A stretch of DNA of 64,000 nt from a bacterium (GCA_030680695.1 JAUXUT010000149.1:310001-374000); one strand, 5' to 3'. Counted from the stretch's first letter, positions 15,202-24,070 are shown. Program-made: numbers and translations. The notes: generated by a model not told the origin, from the letters alone.

Positions 15202-15896
15202 AGACCATGACATTAGAAAAACAGATTCTCGCGCGAATACGCAAAGACAAGGTCAAGCCGAAGGCCCGAGGCTGGTTCCTCGCGCGTGACACGGCAATCT
15301 GGTCACTCCTTCTTGTCTTCGTGGCCGCCCTTGGCCTCTCCTTCGGTATGGTCATCTTCGCTGTGTTTTCGACGGACGTAATGCTCCTCAACAAGCTCGG
15401 ACTGACCGCATTCGAGAAAATCGCTTCAGCAGTGCCATACTTCTGGATCCTGGCGACACTAGTCGTGGGACTCGGGTCATATGCCGTATACCGCAGCACT
15501 CGCCACGGATATCGTTTGGGCACAATGAGGTTCCTTGCAGGGGCTTGCCTGCTCGCCGTCGGCGCTGGCGCCCTCGTATACGCCTTGCGCATCGCCGAAT
15601 ATGTCGACACAGTCGCATCCCAAAACGTTCCTCTGTACAACGTGGTTGTGCCAATCAATGCGGGCAGCTGGTTCGATCCTGACAACGGGCTCCTATCAGG
15701 AACAATGCGCGCCCGAGAATCCGAAAAGGAATTCACACTCCGCGACAGAGACCTCGTGATCTGGACCGTGGATTCGTCGGCGCTCGACATATACGAAGAT
15801 CCGCGCTTCCAGTCAGGTGAGCGCGTGAAAATCATCGGCGAACGTACGGGTCCCGATACTTTCAAAGCAACAGAGATTATGCCGTGGCGAGACTAG
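15198..15896 (+). CDS. Membrane protein coupled to ECF sigma factor; putative anti-sigma
   Basis: 232 residues. The N-terminus (about 1-27) is cytoplasmic and basic. Three membrane helices follow ('IWSLLLVFVAALGLSFGMVI', 'AVPYFWILATLVVGLGSYAV', 'FLAGACLLAVGAGALVYAL'), then an extracytoplasmic domain (about 145-232) that looks like a small beta/OB fold. Its ATGA overlap with the sigma gene is the arrangement expected for an anti-sigma factor. No zinc-type HxxxCxxC motif is present, so the family is not the ZAS type. Confidence 0.6.
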   Translation: MKTMTLEKQILARIRKDKVKPKARGWFLARDTAIWSLLLVFVAALGLSFGMVIFAVFSTDVMLLNKLGLTAFEKIASAVPYFWILATLVVGLGSYAVYRSTRHGYRLGTMRFLAGACLLAVGAGALVYALRIAEYVDTVASQNVPLYNVVVPINAGSWFDPDNGLLSGTMRARESEKEFTLRDRDLVIWTVDSSALDIYEDPRFQSGERVKIIGERTGPDTFKATEIMPWRD

Positions 15897-16546
15897 GCCA
15901 CTGTCATCGCGTTCTCGACATGATATTCGCCATGTTCACCTATCGATACGCGGCGCAATTCCTTAAGCGTCGCAACCGTGCCCAGTCTCTTCCCTAACTC
16001 TTCAGCCAAACTGCGCACGTATGTGCCGCTCGATACGTCAAAACTGGCACGGACAACATTGGTCGCCGCATCATATCCATAAAACAAGGCATTGCGCACG
16101 ACCATGTGTCGCACAGGCTGCTCTACAGCTATACCTTCACGGGCGTACTTATACAAAGGTTTGCCGTCTTTCTTGATGGCAGAATATAAAGACACGGCCA
16201 AGTCATGCTCGCCCTTCATCGCGAGCACCGCGTCGCGCACGGCGCTTTCAACGAGCGGAGGCACAGGCTTTTCGTCCACGACCTTGCCGTCGAGGTCCCC
16301 GCTGTCAGTTGCGATACCAAGCAGTATCTCGGCGTCGTATACTTTCGGCAATCCCACGAGCGCTGTGAGTTTCTTTGTACCTTCGTTCACACCGATAATC
16401 AAAAGACCTGTGGCACGCGGATCGAGAGTCCCCGCATGGCCCATCTTTCGTATGCCCAGGCGTTTACGCAAGACCCGAATGACGTCAAAAGATGTCATCC
16501 CAGCTGGCTTGTCTATAAGTATGAGCCCGTCCTGTGTCTTTGCCAT
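15893..16546 (-). CDS. truB: tRNA pseudouridine-55 synthase
   Basis: Isomerises U55 in the T loop of tRNAs. The 217 residues start with 'GLILIDKPAGMTSFDVI'; the catalytic aspartate is in 'GHAGTLDPRATGLLIIGV' (about 36-53). 'VYDAEILLGIATDSGDLDG' and 'SSGTYVRSLAEELG' follow. The C-terminal PUA domain is absent, giving a minimal TruB. A GATAGT hexamer (16560-16555) ends eight bases before ATG 16546. The gene is convergent with the anti-sigma-like gene, overlapping its end by four bases. Confidence 0.95.
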   Translation of the reverse strand: MAKTQDGLILIDKPAGMTSFDVIRVLRKRLGIRKMGHAGTLDPRATGLLIIGVNEGTKKLTALVGLPKVYDAEILLGIATDSGDLDGKVVDEKPVPPLVESAVRDAVLAMKGEHDLAVSLYSAIKKDGKPLYKYAREGIAVEQPVRHMVVRNALFYGYDAATNVVRASFDVSSGTYVRSLAEELGKRLGTVATLKELRRVSIGEHGEYHVENAMTVA

Positions 16547-16555
16547 GTCGCCAGA

Positions 16556-17752
16556 CTATCGCTTCACCACGCGATACACAACCCCTGCATGGTCATCCGA
16601 AATGAATATCGTTCCACCGGGCATTGCCTTTATATCCACAGGCCTTCCGACCTTGGTCCCGTCAGGACGCAGCCATCCGGTGATGAAGTCTTCTACGCCT
16701 TGATAAGCGCCGTGCGCGTCAAGCTTCATGCGCACAATTTTGTATCCGGTCGGCACACTGCGATTCCATGATCCGTGATATGCGACAAGCGCGTCGTACC
16801 ACATATTCTCATCCCAACCTTCTTCCGGTACGAATGCGAAACCGAGAGGCGCCGAATGAGCCGGTATGTCTATGTGTGAACCAATTTCAAACGGCTCCAT
16901 GCATGGATTGCGTATATAAGTCTTTTTGTCGAACGCTGTGTCGTGAATATTCTTGCCGTAACAAATCGGCCAACCGTAATTTGCACCTTCCTTGAGTATA
17001 TTGATTTCATCCGGTGGAATATCATCACCAAGTCCGTCGCGCCCCATTTCAGTCACCCACATGTCGCCTGTCACTGGGTGTGTGACGATGAAAACCGCGT
17101 TGCGCAATCCGCTCGCGAATTCGCTCATTTCGCCCGTCTTCACATCGTATGCAAGCACTTTGGCGCGACGCGAATCTGATTCGTCGCAGACATTGCAAGA
17201 CGAACCGATTGAAACAAGGAGCGTATCGTGGTCCGGATACGGCATGAATGCGATAGATCGCGTGAAATGCGTGCCAGTACTGCCCCTGGGAAGCTCCAAA
17301 AGCTTCGTCCTGTTGGTTGCCTTCATGGTCGCGGCATCGTAGTCGAAAACGTACAACCCATCCGTTTCAGCGACATAAAGGACGCATTCCGTGTCACACC
17401 TGAAAGCCAAACCGTGCGGCAAGGTGAGTCCAGAGGCAACAATCGTTTTTATCTCGGCCTTGCCATCACCATCTCTGTCAACAATCGCCGTTATTGTGCC
17501 TTTCGAAGGCTGGCTCACCAAAATCTCACCAGATGGCCCGAATTCCATGACGCGTGCATCTGCAATACCATCCGCGTATACAGACATTGTAAAGCCAGCT
17601 GGCAATGTGAATCCTTCGAGCAATCCTTCAATCTCGACCAATTCCCCACCGTCGCCAGGAACCTTAATCGGCCCGTATTTCTCATACCCAATTGCCGCCG
17701 CGATTGCGATAACGAGCAAAAGACATCCGATAATAATGAGCGATTTCTTCAT
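16556..17752 (-). CDS. Membrane-anchored glucose/sorbosone dehydrogenase-like beta-propeller
   Basis: A 398-residue exported protein with a signal anchor ('SLIIIGCLLLVIAIAAAIGY'). The rest resembles the six-bladed propeller of soluble PQQ-dependent aldose dehydrogenases (GSDH family): 'GFTLPAGFTMSVYADGIADA', 'THFTRSIAFMP', 'NEINILKEGANYGWP'-type block (here PPDEINILKEGANYGWPICY), 'SAPLGFAFVPEEGW' and 'VAYHGSWNRSVPTGYKIVRM'. PQQ binding cannot be confirmed from sequence alone; many members of this fold act on unknown substrates. YceI-like and small exported proteins precede it on the same strand and probably form one unit. Confidence 0.8.
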   Translation of the reverse strand: MKKSLIIIGCLLLVIAIAAAIGYEKYGPIKVPGDGGELVEIEGLLEGFTLPAGFTMSVYADGIADARVMEFGPSGEILVSQPSKGTITAIVDRDGDGKAEIKTIVASGLTLPHGLAFRCDTECVLYVAETDGLYVFDYDAATMKATNRTKLLELPRGSTGTHFTRSIAFMPYPDHDTLLVSIGSSCNVCDESDSRRAKVLAYDVKTGEMSEFASGLRNAVFIVTHPVTGDMWVTEMGRDGLGDDIPPDEINILKEGANYGWPICYGKNIHDTAFDKKTYIRNPCMEPFEIGSHIDIPAHSAPLGFAFVPEEGWDENMWYDALVAYHGSWNRSVPTGYKIVRMKLDAHGAYQGVEDFITGWLRPDGTKVGRPVDIKAMPGGTIFISDDHAGVVYRVVKR

Positions 17753-17764
17753 AGTTAATAATGA

Positions 17765-18409
17765 TTAGCGAGCTACGATATCAGCCGAGATTTTCACTTC
17801 GTCATCAACAGAAGCGACGAATGGCACACTTGGGATAACCAAGCCGTAATCCGATCGGGACACAACGGTAGTGGCGGTACCGATGACCGTACCGTTCACA
17901 ATTGCGGCATCAATACTGAATGTGGCAGGCTTTGTAACCCCGGCGATAGTGAGATTTCCAGACACAGTAAACTTTTGGGCAGTCGACGCGAGAGGACGAG
18001 CAGGGCCTTGGACAGACGTCGGCTCAAAAACGATGAATTCGTTGGCCGCGGCTTCGGACCTGAGGATGGCGCGTGCAATTGCACCATCACGTCTATCGTT
18101 GTCGGTCTTGAAGGTTCGCGCGTTTATTCTGATTGTACCGAGCGATACCGAGTCCGCATCGACGGTTATTGTTCCAGCAATCTGCGTCGTGGTACCGACC
18201 GCCGTAAATGGTGATCCATTAAGAATCTCACCGACCTCGAACTTGACCATTGATTCGCTCGCAACGATATTGTACGTCCCAGCGATGCTTGATGTCGCAT
18301 TAAAGTCAGTGATGTCTTGGCTCGGGGCCGAAGGAGCACGGGTGACATACAAGTACGCGCCAATTGCGAGGACTGCAATGACAAGGACAGTGATGAGTGT
18401 CTTATTCAT
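17765..18409 (-). CDS. YceI-family exported protein
   Basis: 214 residues: an N-terminal membrane anchor ('LITVLVIAVLAIGAYLYV') then a YceI lipocalin-like domain, which binds isoprenoid or other lipid-like ligands in characterised members. Visible: 'AGTYNIVASESMVKFEVGEI', 'FKTDNDRRDGAIARAILRSE' (the family's typical charged block) and 'VSGNLTIAGVTKPATFSIDA'. It ends 12 bases upstream of the propeller protein and begins three bases after the preceding small gene's stop. Confidence 0.88.
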   Translation of the reverse strand: MNKTLITVLVIAVLAIGAYLYVTRAPSAPSQDITDFNATSSIAGTYNIVASESMVKFEVGEILNGSPFTAVGTTTQIAGTITVDADSVSLGTIRINARTFKTDNDRRDGAIARAILRSEAAANEFIVFEPTSVQGPARPLASTAQKFTVSGNLTIAGVTKPATFSIDAAIVNGTVIGTATTVVSRSDYGLVIPSVPFVASVDDEVKISADIVAR

Positions 18410-18412
18410 GGA

Positions 18413-18817
18413 TTATTGGATTATGCGCAAGTAATGAGAAGATGATTCACACGGTACGATGTCGCCACGAGATGTCATACTGCCCCTGGCTTCAACAGTC
18501 ATGCCTTCCTTAATGGTCGAAACATCGACAATGGCATCGCGCGCCGCACACAGCATGATGCCCATCGAAGGAACGGCGATAATTTCTTCAACCCCGTCAG
18601 AACCCCTGACCATTATGACGTATGGTCCGTCGAACATTGCTTGTTCAAGGTCCACCACAGTCACAACACCACGGACTTCGATGCTATTCACTGGAGCGTT
18701 TTGATTCAAACCTCCGTTTTCAACAGATGAATCATCGAGTCCGGCTGTCCTCAATACCGCATACACAGCAAGTGCCAAAATGGCGACTACTACAATGATG
18801 GTGATCGATTTTTTCAT
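18413..18817 (-). CDS. Small exported protein, 134 aa
   Basis: Hypothetical. It has a signal anchor ('SITIIVVVAILALAVYAVL') and then a small beta-rich domain ('SIEVRGVVTVVDLEQAMFDG ... GMTVEARGSM') resembling an OB-type fold, with two cysteines that might form a disulfide. First gene of a three-gene minus-strand unit with YceI and the propeller protein; a TATAGT-type -10 lies about 40 bases upstream. Confidence 0.6.
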   Translation of the reverse strand: MKKSITIIVVVAILALAVYAVLRTAGLDDSSVENGGLNQNAPVNSIEVRGVVTVVDLEQAMFDGPYVIMVRGSDGVEEIIAVPSMGIMLCAARDAIVDVSTIKEGMTVEARGSMTSRGDIVPCESSSHYLRIIQ

Positions 18818-18976
18818 ATTGTTAATTACATTATTCCGTGCCCTTACTATATCACGCTGACTACGGCCTGAAATAAAGGCCTTTCGGTGCCGTCGCCAGA
18901 TATGAGCATCCTGATACGACCAACCGCTTGATCCCGGACCGTCTACCGATTTAAACCGCTTAACGATGCCACTTAC

Positions 18977-20800
18977 ATGAAAAATAAATCAATATCAATC
19001 TTTTCGCATGTCTCAAAGAAGATAGCGGCGGTTGTGATATGCCTCGGTCTCATCGTGGCATCATCGCCCGCTCTCGCAACTCAAGTTGAAGCAGCCGCTT
19101 CTGATTGGACCGTCAAAGGCGTAAGCATAACCTCGCAATGGTCGGGTGATTTTGCGAGCGAAGGCTTCAAACAATCAGTGCAAAATGCCAAGGATATGGG
19201 CGTGAACTATATAACGCTTGTAATTCCGTATGTCCAAAGCAACGCATATTCATCGGACGTTGGTAATCATCCGAACACACCGTCAGACGAAACTCTGATT
19301 TCTGCAATCCAATATATCCACGGCCTCGGGCTCAAGGTTGCACTCAAGCCGCACCTGGAGGAATGGGGAGGAAACTGGCGCGGCAACATCCAGGCAAGCG
19401 ACCGTGGTGAATGGTACAACCGTTACGGAACGATGCTCAACCATCTCGGCGACATCGGTAAGAACCACGGTGTTGAGATGATTGTAGCTGGAACCGAACT
19501 TATCGGAATGGCGTCATCATATGTGTCTAATGACAACACCGAACAGTGGCGTGCGATGATATCAGCGCTCCGAACTCGATATCCCGGCCTCGTGACATAC
19601 AGCGCCAACTGGGGACACGGTCAGACCTATGTGAATGAATTCGAGTACATCAAGTTCTGGGATGCTTTGGATTTCATCGGAATCTCGGCATACTTCCCTC
19701 ACCCAAACTCTGATGGCTCGGCATCTTCGCTCGTCGAATCATGGAGACGCATAGACCAGAACCAGATTTCGGCACTCCAATCGACCTACAACAAACCTGT
19801 CCTCTTCAGCGAAGTCGGATTCAAAAGTATGGATGGTGCGCATCAGCAACCATGGGATTCTGGAAGGTACGCCCCTTACAACGGTTGGGCACAGCAACAG
19901 GCCTATGAAGGGCTCTTCCAATACTGGAACACCCGTTCATATTTCTCAGGTCTGATGATATGGGACTGGCACAGCGACCCGAATCATGGCGGTGAAGGCA
20001 ACATAGACTACAGCCCTCACAACAAACCAGCTGAGGGAACGATCCACACATGGTTCACCCAAGGTGGTGGAAGTAATGGAGGAGGTGACAACGGAGGCGG
20101 AGATAATGGTGGCGGCACCAATCCCCCACCTGACCCAACTGGAGAGTTCGGTGCATCATCGACAGGTGCGTCGAACGTCTGGTCAGGTCAAGAAACAACT
20201 ATCCCTGTTGTTGTAACGAGCTCCGGTGACGCCAAGAACGTAATCGCTGATATCGAGATCTATGATGCGAATGACAATAAGATCTTCCAGCGCTTTTTCG
20301 AAGGCCAAGATATATCCCAGACGAGCTCCAAGACCTATAACGTACAGTGGATTCCATCGACAGATGGCTCGTACACAGTAAAAGTGGGAATATTCAAGTA
20401 TGACTGGAGCCACACCTATTATTGGAACAACAGTGTGACTACGATCGCGGTCGGGTCAGTCGTAGACCCTGATCCTGACCCAGATCCAGATCCTCAGACA
20501 TTCGAAACCAACATCTGGTGGCCAACGGATGGCGCGAACGTGTCGGGTATCCAGCCTTTCAAAGCCATGATTGAAGGCAAGGATGTGAGCGAATACGAGA
20601 TGTATTGGCAAGTGGACGGTAACGGATTAGTACAAATGTACAACAGCGACGTCGACTACCCACACAAGGAATTCATGGTAGACCTGTCGAGCTGGACTTG
20701 GAAAGGCAGTGGCCCATACACGGTAAACTTCGTATCGAAAGACCATGAAGGTAGCGTGATATCAGAAAAAGCAGTAGATATCTGGGTTATTACCTGGTAG
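18977..20800 (+). CDS. Secreted GH113-like glycoside hydrolase with binding modules
   Basis: A 607-residue exported enzyme, likely acting on beta-mannan or a related polysaccharide. Signal peptide to about residue 36 ('VICLGLIVASSPALATQVEA'). A TIM-barrel domain at about 43-360 resembles GH113: likely acid/base Glu174 in 'VAGTELIGM' and nucleophile Glu279 in 'PVLFSEVGF'. A Gly/Asn-rich linker (about 366-386) leads to a beta-sandwich module (about 390-490), then an Asp-Pro repeat linker and a second module (about 505-607) with many tryptophans. It is more AT-rich than the flanking core genes. A strong terminator follows. Substrate assignment is an inference. Confidence 0.82.
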   Translation: MKNKSISIFSHVSKKIAAVVICLGLIVASSPALATQVEAAASDWTVKGVSITSQWSGDFASEGFKQSVQNAKDMGVNYITLVIPYVQSNAYSSDVGNHPNTPSDETLISAIQYIHGLGLKVALKPHLEEWGGNWRGNIQASDRGEWYNRYGTMLNHLGDIGKNHGVEMIVAGTELIGMASSYVSNDNTEQWRAMISALRTRYPGLVTYSANWGHGQTYVNEFEYIKFWDALDFIGISAYFPHPNSDGSASSLVESWRRIDQNQISALQSTYNKPVLFSEVGFKSMDGAHQQPWDSGRYAPYNGWAQQQAYEGLFQYWNTRSYFSGLMIWDWHSDPNHGGEGNIDYSPHNKPAEGTIHTWFTQGGGSNGGGDNGGGDNGGGTNPPPDPTGEFGASSTGASNVWSGQETTIPVVVTSSGDAKNVIADIEIYDANDNKIFQRFFEGQDISQTSSKTYNVQWIPSTDGSYTVKVGIFKYDWSHTYYWNNSVTTIAVGSVVDPDPDPDPDPQTFETNIWWPTDGANVSGIQPFKAMIEGKDVSEYEMYWQVDGNGLVQMYNSDVDYPHKEFMVDLSSWTWKGSGPYTVNFVSKDHEGSVISEKAVDIWVITW

Positions 20801-20820
20801 AGAACCTGGATTTCGTGAAA

Positions 20821-20853
20821 ATCGGCGAGCATATAGCTCGCCGATTTTTATTT
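20821..20853 (+). terminator. Rho-independent terminator
   Basis: ATCGGCGAGC-atata-GCTCGCCGAT followed by TTTTATTT; closes the glycosidase gene. Confidence 0.85.
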
Positions 20854-21352
20854 AAGAAATCGAGAAAAACCTCCACATCTGATTCTGGTATGCTTTCTCG
20901 CCTCTGTCATTCACAAAATCCAGAAGGCTTTCAAGTTCACGTACTTCAAAAGGATACTGCTTGAAGCCCATCTTTTCTTGGCATATATATCTGCCTTCGT
21001 CGTCTTTCTCGACCAGAAATGAATGTGCCATCTCCCCCGTTTCGGCATCCAAAATCTGCCCGACATATGTCTTGCCGGGCTTAATATCTCTGTCTGCTAG
21101 AATTCGTAGTGCGTCAGAATCTTTTATTAAAACAAAATCTTTATCTGACAAAGATTTAGCCATATCCCCATACATAAAATCCTTCCCTTCGAGCTTCATT
21201 ATGTGCGGATCAGACACCATGTCATCCCATGACATGCGCCCAAGTGTGAAAAGAACGAATTTATGGCAATTCACATTCGGAATTTTATCAACAGCAACAG
21301 GTGGGACTGTGTTCCATGTCCCATCAAATGATTTTCTGAGATATTCAATCAT
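20852..21352 (-). CDS. Hypothetical protein, 166 aa
   Basis: No family recognised. Cytoplasmic, mixed alpha/beta character, with 'NVNCHKFVLFTLGRMSWDDM' near the N-terminus and 'LDAETGEMAHSFLVEKDDEG' in the middle. A Cys-His pair followed later by a His in a beta-strand context loosely recalls papain-like folds, but that is weak. It follows the THUMP methyltransferase with a 9-base gap and shares its lower GC content. Confidence 0.55.
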   Translation of the reverse strand: MIEYLRKSFDGTWNTVPPVAVDKIPNVNCHKFVLFTLGRMSWDDMVSDPHIMKLEGKDFMYGDMAKSLSDKDFVLIKDSDALRILADRDIKPGKTYVGQILDAETGEMAHSFLVEKDDEGRYICQEKMGFKQYPFEVRELESLLDFVNDRGEKAYQNQMWRFFSIS

Positions 21353-21361
21353 AATTAGTCA

Positions 21362-22390
21362 TTATCCTTTAAGCTCACAGACGATAATTTTTGGTCTTAA
21401 ATAGCCGTTGGCATTCGTTATGAATTTCAGTTGCAGTGTTCGAACAATTCTGAAACATGATTTCATTAAAATGGATTCGATAAGTTCGTACTGGCTCGTA
21501 TAAACTACCAACCTGCCGTCTGGTTCCAATTTGTCTTCACAGTATTCGACGAAAGCTTTATAGAGTTTTTGTAGATCCTCATCCTTGGATATCATCATCC
21601 CGAACGGAAGGTCGGATGCTATCGCGTCGAACTTGCCGAAATCAGGCTTGTCGAATATATCAGCCTCTTTTATCTGAATTTTCTTGATTAAACCAGCCTT
21701 CTTGACGTTCTGGATCGAAAGCGACAGATGCTTCTTGTCATTATCAAAACCGACAAGCCTTTCAAGGTTGGGAAACACCTGCCCCGCCTCGATCGGCAAT
21801 GTGCCACTGCCGGAGAATACGTTCAGATAGGATTTCGCGGTTTCCAGATTGCAGAAAGAATTGACCGTATAAGCAATCGTCGGGTCCATGGCGCCGCTCA
21901 TGTTCACAACTCTGTAATCCCTCACCGATAATGGTCGAGGGGTGACTTGGACGCCGATCTCCCAGACATCTTCGTTCTTTATGATATGAATTTTCAGATC
22001 CGCATCTTCTTTTTCTTCCAATCCATACGTATCGTGAACATATTTGGAGATGCCTTTCACTTCACGAGATTCGGAACCAGCGCAGTTAATCCTGAAACTT
22101 TTAAAATGTTCCTTGTCGTTCTTGATGACGATATCAATCAAGCCTCCAAGAAGTGATTTGTGGTTCGAGATGTGTGTTGGATGGAGCTTGCCGCCTTGCC
22201 GGACCACGTATGCCCGAGCGACACTTTTTAGATGCTTAACCTCAGGGATGATTTCCTCTGAAAACGCTACGAACAATGATTCGTCCGATTCTTCGAGAAT
22301 CTCGAAACCTGTTCGTTCAAGCTCTTCCAAAACCACAGACCTAAGGCCTGTTATATGTGACAACTTGATTTTAAATTCTGATTCGTTCAT
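21362..22390 (-). CDS. THUMP-domain tRNA/RNA guanine-N2 methyltransferase
   Basis: 342 residues: N-terminal THUMP RNA-binding region (about 10-165, ending 'VTPRPLSVRDYRV') and a Rossmann methyltransferase domain with the SAM motif 'YLNVFSGSGTLPIEAGQVFP' (about 190-209), 'LVGFDNDKK' and the catalytic N-MTase motif 'SDLPFG' (about 262-267). The closest families are TrmN/Trm14-type enzymes that make m2G6 in tRNA. The gene lies 30 bases downstream of tRNA-Gln on the same strand, so tRNA and modifying enzyme may be co-transcribed. AT-richer than neighbours, suggesting transfer. Confidence 0.85.
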   Translation of the reverse strand: MNESEFKIKLSHITGLRSVVLEELERTGFEILEESDESLFVAFSEEIIPEVKHLKSVARAYVVRQGGKLHPTHISNHKSLLGGLIDIVIKNDKEHFKSFRINCAGSESREVKGISKYVHDTYGLEEKEDADLKIHIIKNEDVWEIGVQVTPRPLSVRDYRVVNMSGAMDPTIAYTVNSFCNLETAKSYLNVFSGSGTLPIEAGQVFPNLERLVGFDNDKKHLSLSIQNVKKAGLIKKIQIKEADIFDKPDFGKFDAIASDLPFGMMISKDEDLQKLYKAFVEYCEDKLEPDGRLVVYTSQYELIESILMKSCFRIVRTLQLKFITNANGYLRPKIIVCELKG

Positions 22391-22420
22391 ATATCTAAAT
22401 ACAGACCTAATTTAAAGTTG

Positions 22421-22491
22421 TTGCCGGACTTGGAATCGAACCAAGATTCTAGGCTTCAAAGGCCCATGTCCTACCATTAGACGATCCGGCA
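22421..22491 (-). tRNA. tRNA-Gln (TTG)
   Basis: A 71-base cloverleaf on the minus strand: acceptor TGCCGGA/TCCGGCA, anticodon loop CTTTGAA (anticodon TTG), T arm with GGTTCGATTCC, discriminator A. CCA not encoded. It lies 29 bases after dnaX and 30 bases before the methyltransferase start. Confidence 0.93.
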
Positions 22492-22520
22492 ATATTCGCG
22501 CGTTTCTGCGCTACCTAAAC

Positions 22521-23582
22521 CTACTTCCCTGCCTCAATACAGTCAACCACAGCGAGCTCGAGCGGCAACTCACGAATGCCTGCGATTCCGATGTAATCAT
22601 ACGCACCAAGGAGTGTGCGTATGAGTTTGGAATCGGCGTGGCCTTTCGCGCTCGTAGACAAAGCCTTGGCGAACTCCATGTCCTCGTCGGATGCTTGTTG
22701 GAGCGCATCCGACGAGGCGCCGATTTTTACCATGAGGGCGAGGCGAGCGAGAGATAAAGATAGCTCGAGAAAAAGTTTTGGATCAAAAGATTTCTTACGG
22801 ACTTCTGCGATGGCCTTGAATGCTGCGGCGGCGTCTTTTTCTGCCAGCGCGCCAACATACGCACGAACGAGTTCTGATTTTGGCGAGCCGGTCGCTTCTT
22901 CGACGTCTTCGCGCGAGATTTTCTTGTCGCCAGACTTCCCGCCTTTGCCGCCCTGGCCGCCCAATCCAGCGACGACTCGTTCCAATGTTCCCAAAGTGTC
23001 GCGGAACGATCCATCGCCGACCAACGCCACGAGTTCTGCGGCTACTGGTTCAATGACGATGCCCTCTTTTTTGGCCACGGCCATAATAGTGTCCTTAAGG
23101 ATGTCTGCAGTCGGGCGCTTGAACTCGAACACCTGACAACGCGAAACTATAGTTTCCGGTAATTTGTGTACCTCGGTCGTGGCAAGGATGAATATAACGT
23201 GGCGCGGCGGTTCTTCGAGTGTTTTAAGAAGCGCGTTGAAGGCCTCCTTCGTAAGCATGTGCACCTCATCAATGATATAAACCTTGAACTTGGATTCGAA
23301 TGGCAAGATGGCCACGGCATCGCGGAGAGCGCGCACGTCATCGATACCGCGGTTAGAAGCCGCGTCTATCTCGTATATATCGTTTGGTGTGGTGCCAACA
23401 GCCTTTGCGAAAATGCGCGCAATTGAAGTTTTGCCGATACCGCGCGATCCAGCAAAAAGATATGCATGCGCGACGGCACCATTATCAATAGCGCCTTTGA
23501 GGGCCTTTACGACCGAATCCTGGCCGATAACTTCCGTAAACGACTGTGGGCGATATTTCCTGTACAGGACTTCGTGGGACAT
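22521..23582 (-). CDS. dnaX: DNA polymerase III gamma/tau subunit, short form without zinc module
   Basis: Motor subunit of the clamp loader, 353 residues. Walker A 'GSRGIGKTSIARIFAKAV' (about 46-63), Walker B 'FKVYIIDEVHMLTKEAFNAL' (about 98-117), SRC 'ETIVSRCQVFEFKRP' and sensor 'GDGSFRDTLGTLERV' are intact. The four-cysteine zinc module normally inserted after Walker A is missing: 'FAKAVGTTPNDIYEIDAAS' joins directly. There is no tau extension. I chose ATG 23582 since TATACT (23594-23589) ends six bases before it. A Gly/Lys linker ('GGQGGKGGKSGDKK') precedes domain III. Confidence 0.95.
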   Translation of the reverse strand: MSHEVLYRKYRPQSFTEVIGQDSVVKALKGAIDNGAVAHAYLFAGSRGIGKTSIARIFAKAVGTTPNDIYEIDAASNRGIDDVRALRDAVAILPFESKFKVYIIDEVHMLTKEAFNALLKTLEEPPRHVIFILATTEVHKLPETIVSRCQVFEFKRPTADILKDTIMAVAKKEGIVIEPVAAELVALVGDGSFRDTLGTLERVVAGLGGQGGKGGKSGDKKISREDVEEATGSPKSELVRAYVGALAEKDAAAAFKAIAEVRKKSFDPKLFLELSLSLARLALMVKIGASSDALQQASDEDMEFAKALSTSAKGHADSKLIRTLLGAYDYIGIAGIRELPLELAVVDCIEAGK

Positions 23583-23616
23583 GCGCAAAGTATACCAGAA
23601 TAATGCGTACGAGAAT

Positions 23617-23645
23617 AAAAAAAGCGGCCACATGTGTGGCCGCTT
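23617..23645 (-). terminator. Rho-independent terminator
   Basis: GCGGCCACA-TG-TGTGGCCGC with a seven-base U-run on the minus strand. Closes the orphan gene ending at 23665, just upstream of the dnaX promoter. Confidence 0.85.
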
Positions 23646-23664
23646 CGTAAAGAGCGCGCAGTAA

Positions 23665-24069
23665 TCAGGTTTCCGTCGGAGTGACGGTGACCCGATACCG
23701 CCGAATGAAACGCTTGCAGGCGCAAGTATGGGGTCGCAATGACCCCGGCTTTTCGGGACGTTCTGCAGTATCGCCGATGTCATCTGACCGCAGCGTCCGT
23801 TGACGCGGTCGTTCGCCCACCCAGCCACGGTATTCCCGGAAACTAACCCCGTCCTTGCCGGCCATTTGGCGGCAACGGATCAGGGTGCCGTGCGGGACTT
23901 CCCACAGATGCCGAACCACCGAACGACCACCGGAATCGATGCATGCCATCGAAGGGTGTTCAGTGATCGCGACGCCGTTCTCGTTCTTCTCGTTCACCAG
24001 GGCGTTGTGCAGTTTTTCGCCGCCGGTGTTTTCGATATAATGAACCATTTTCCTGACTTGGTCACTCAT
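23665..24069 (-). CDS. Hypothetical protein, 134 aa, with structured RNA leader
   Basis: No family recognised. The protein is soluble and rich in Arg/His in its second half ('HTCACKRFIRRYRVTV' near the end, with a Cys-X-Cys pair). ATG 24069 is well supported by AAGGAGG eight bases upstream. A 265-nt leader with a strong promoter and an internal terminator precedes it (see the leader feature), so expression is probably controlled by attenuation or read-through. Confidence 0.6.
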   Translation of the reverse strand: MSDQVRKMVHYIENTGGEKLHNALVNEKNENGVAITEHPSMACIDSGGRSVVRHLWEVPHGTLIRCRQMAGKDGVSFREYRGWVGERPRQRTLRSDDIGDTAERPEKPGSLRPHTCACKRFIRRYRVTVTPTET

Positions 24070-24070
24070 G

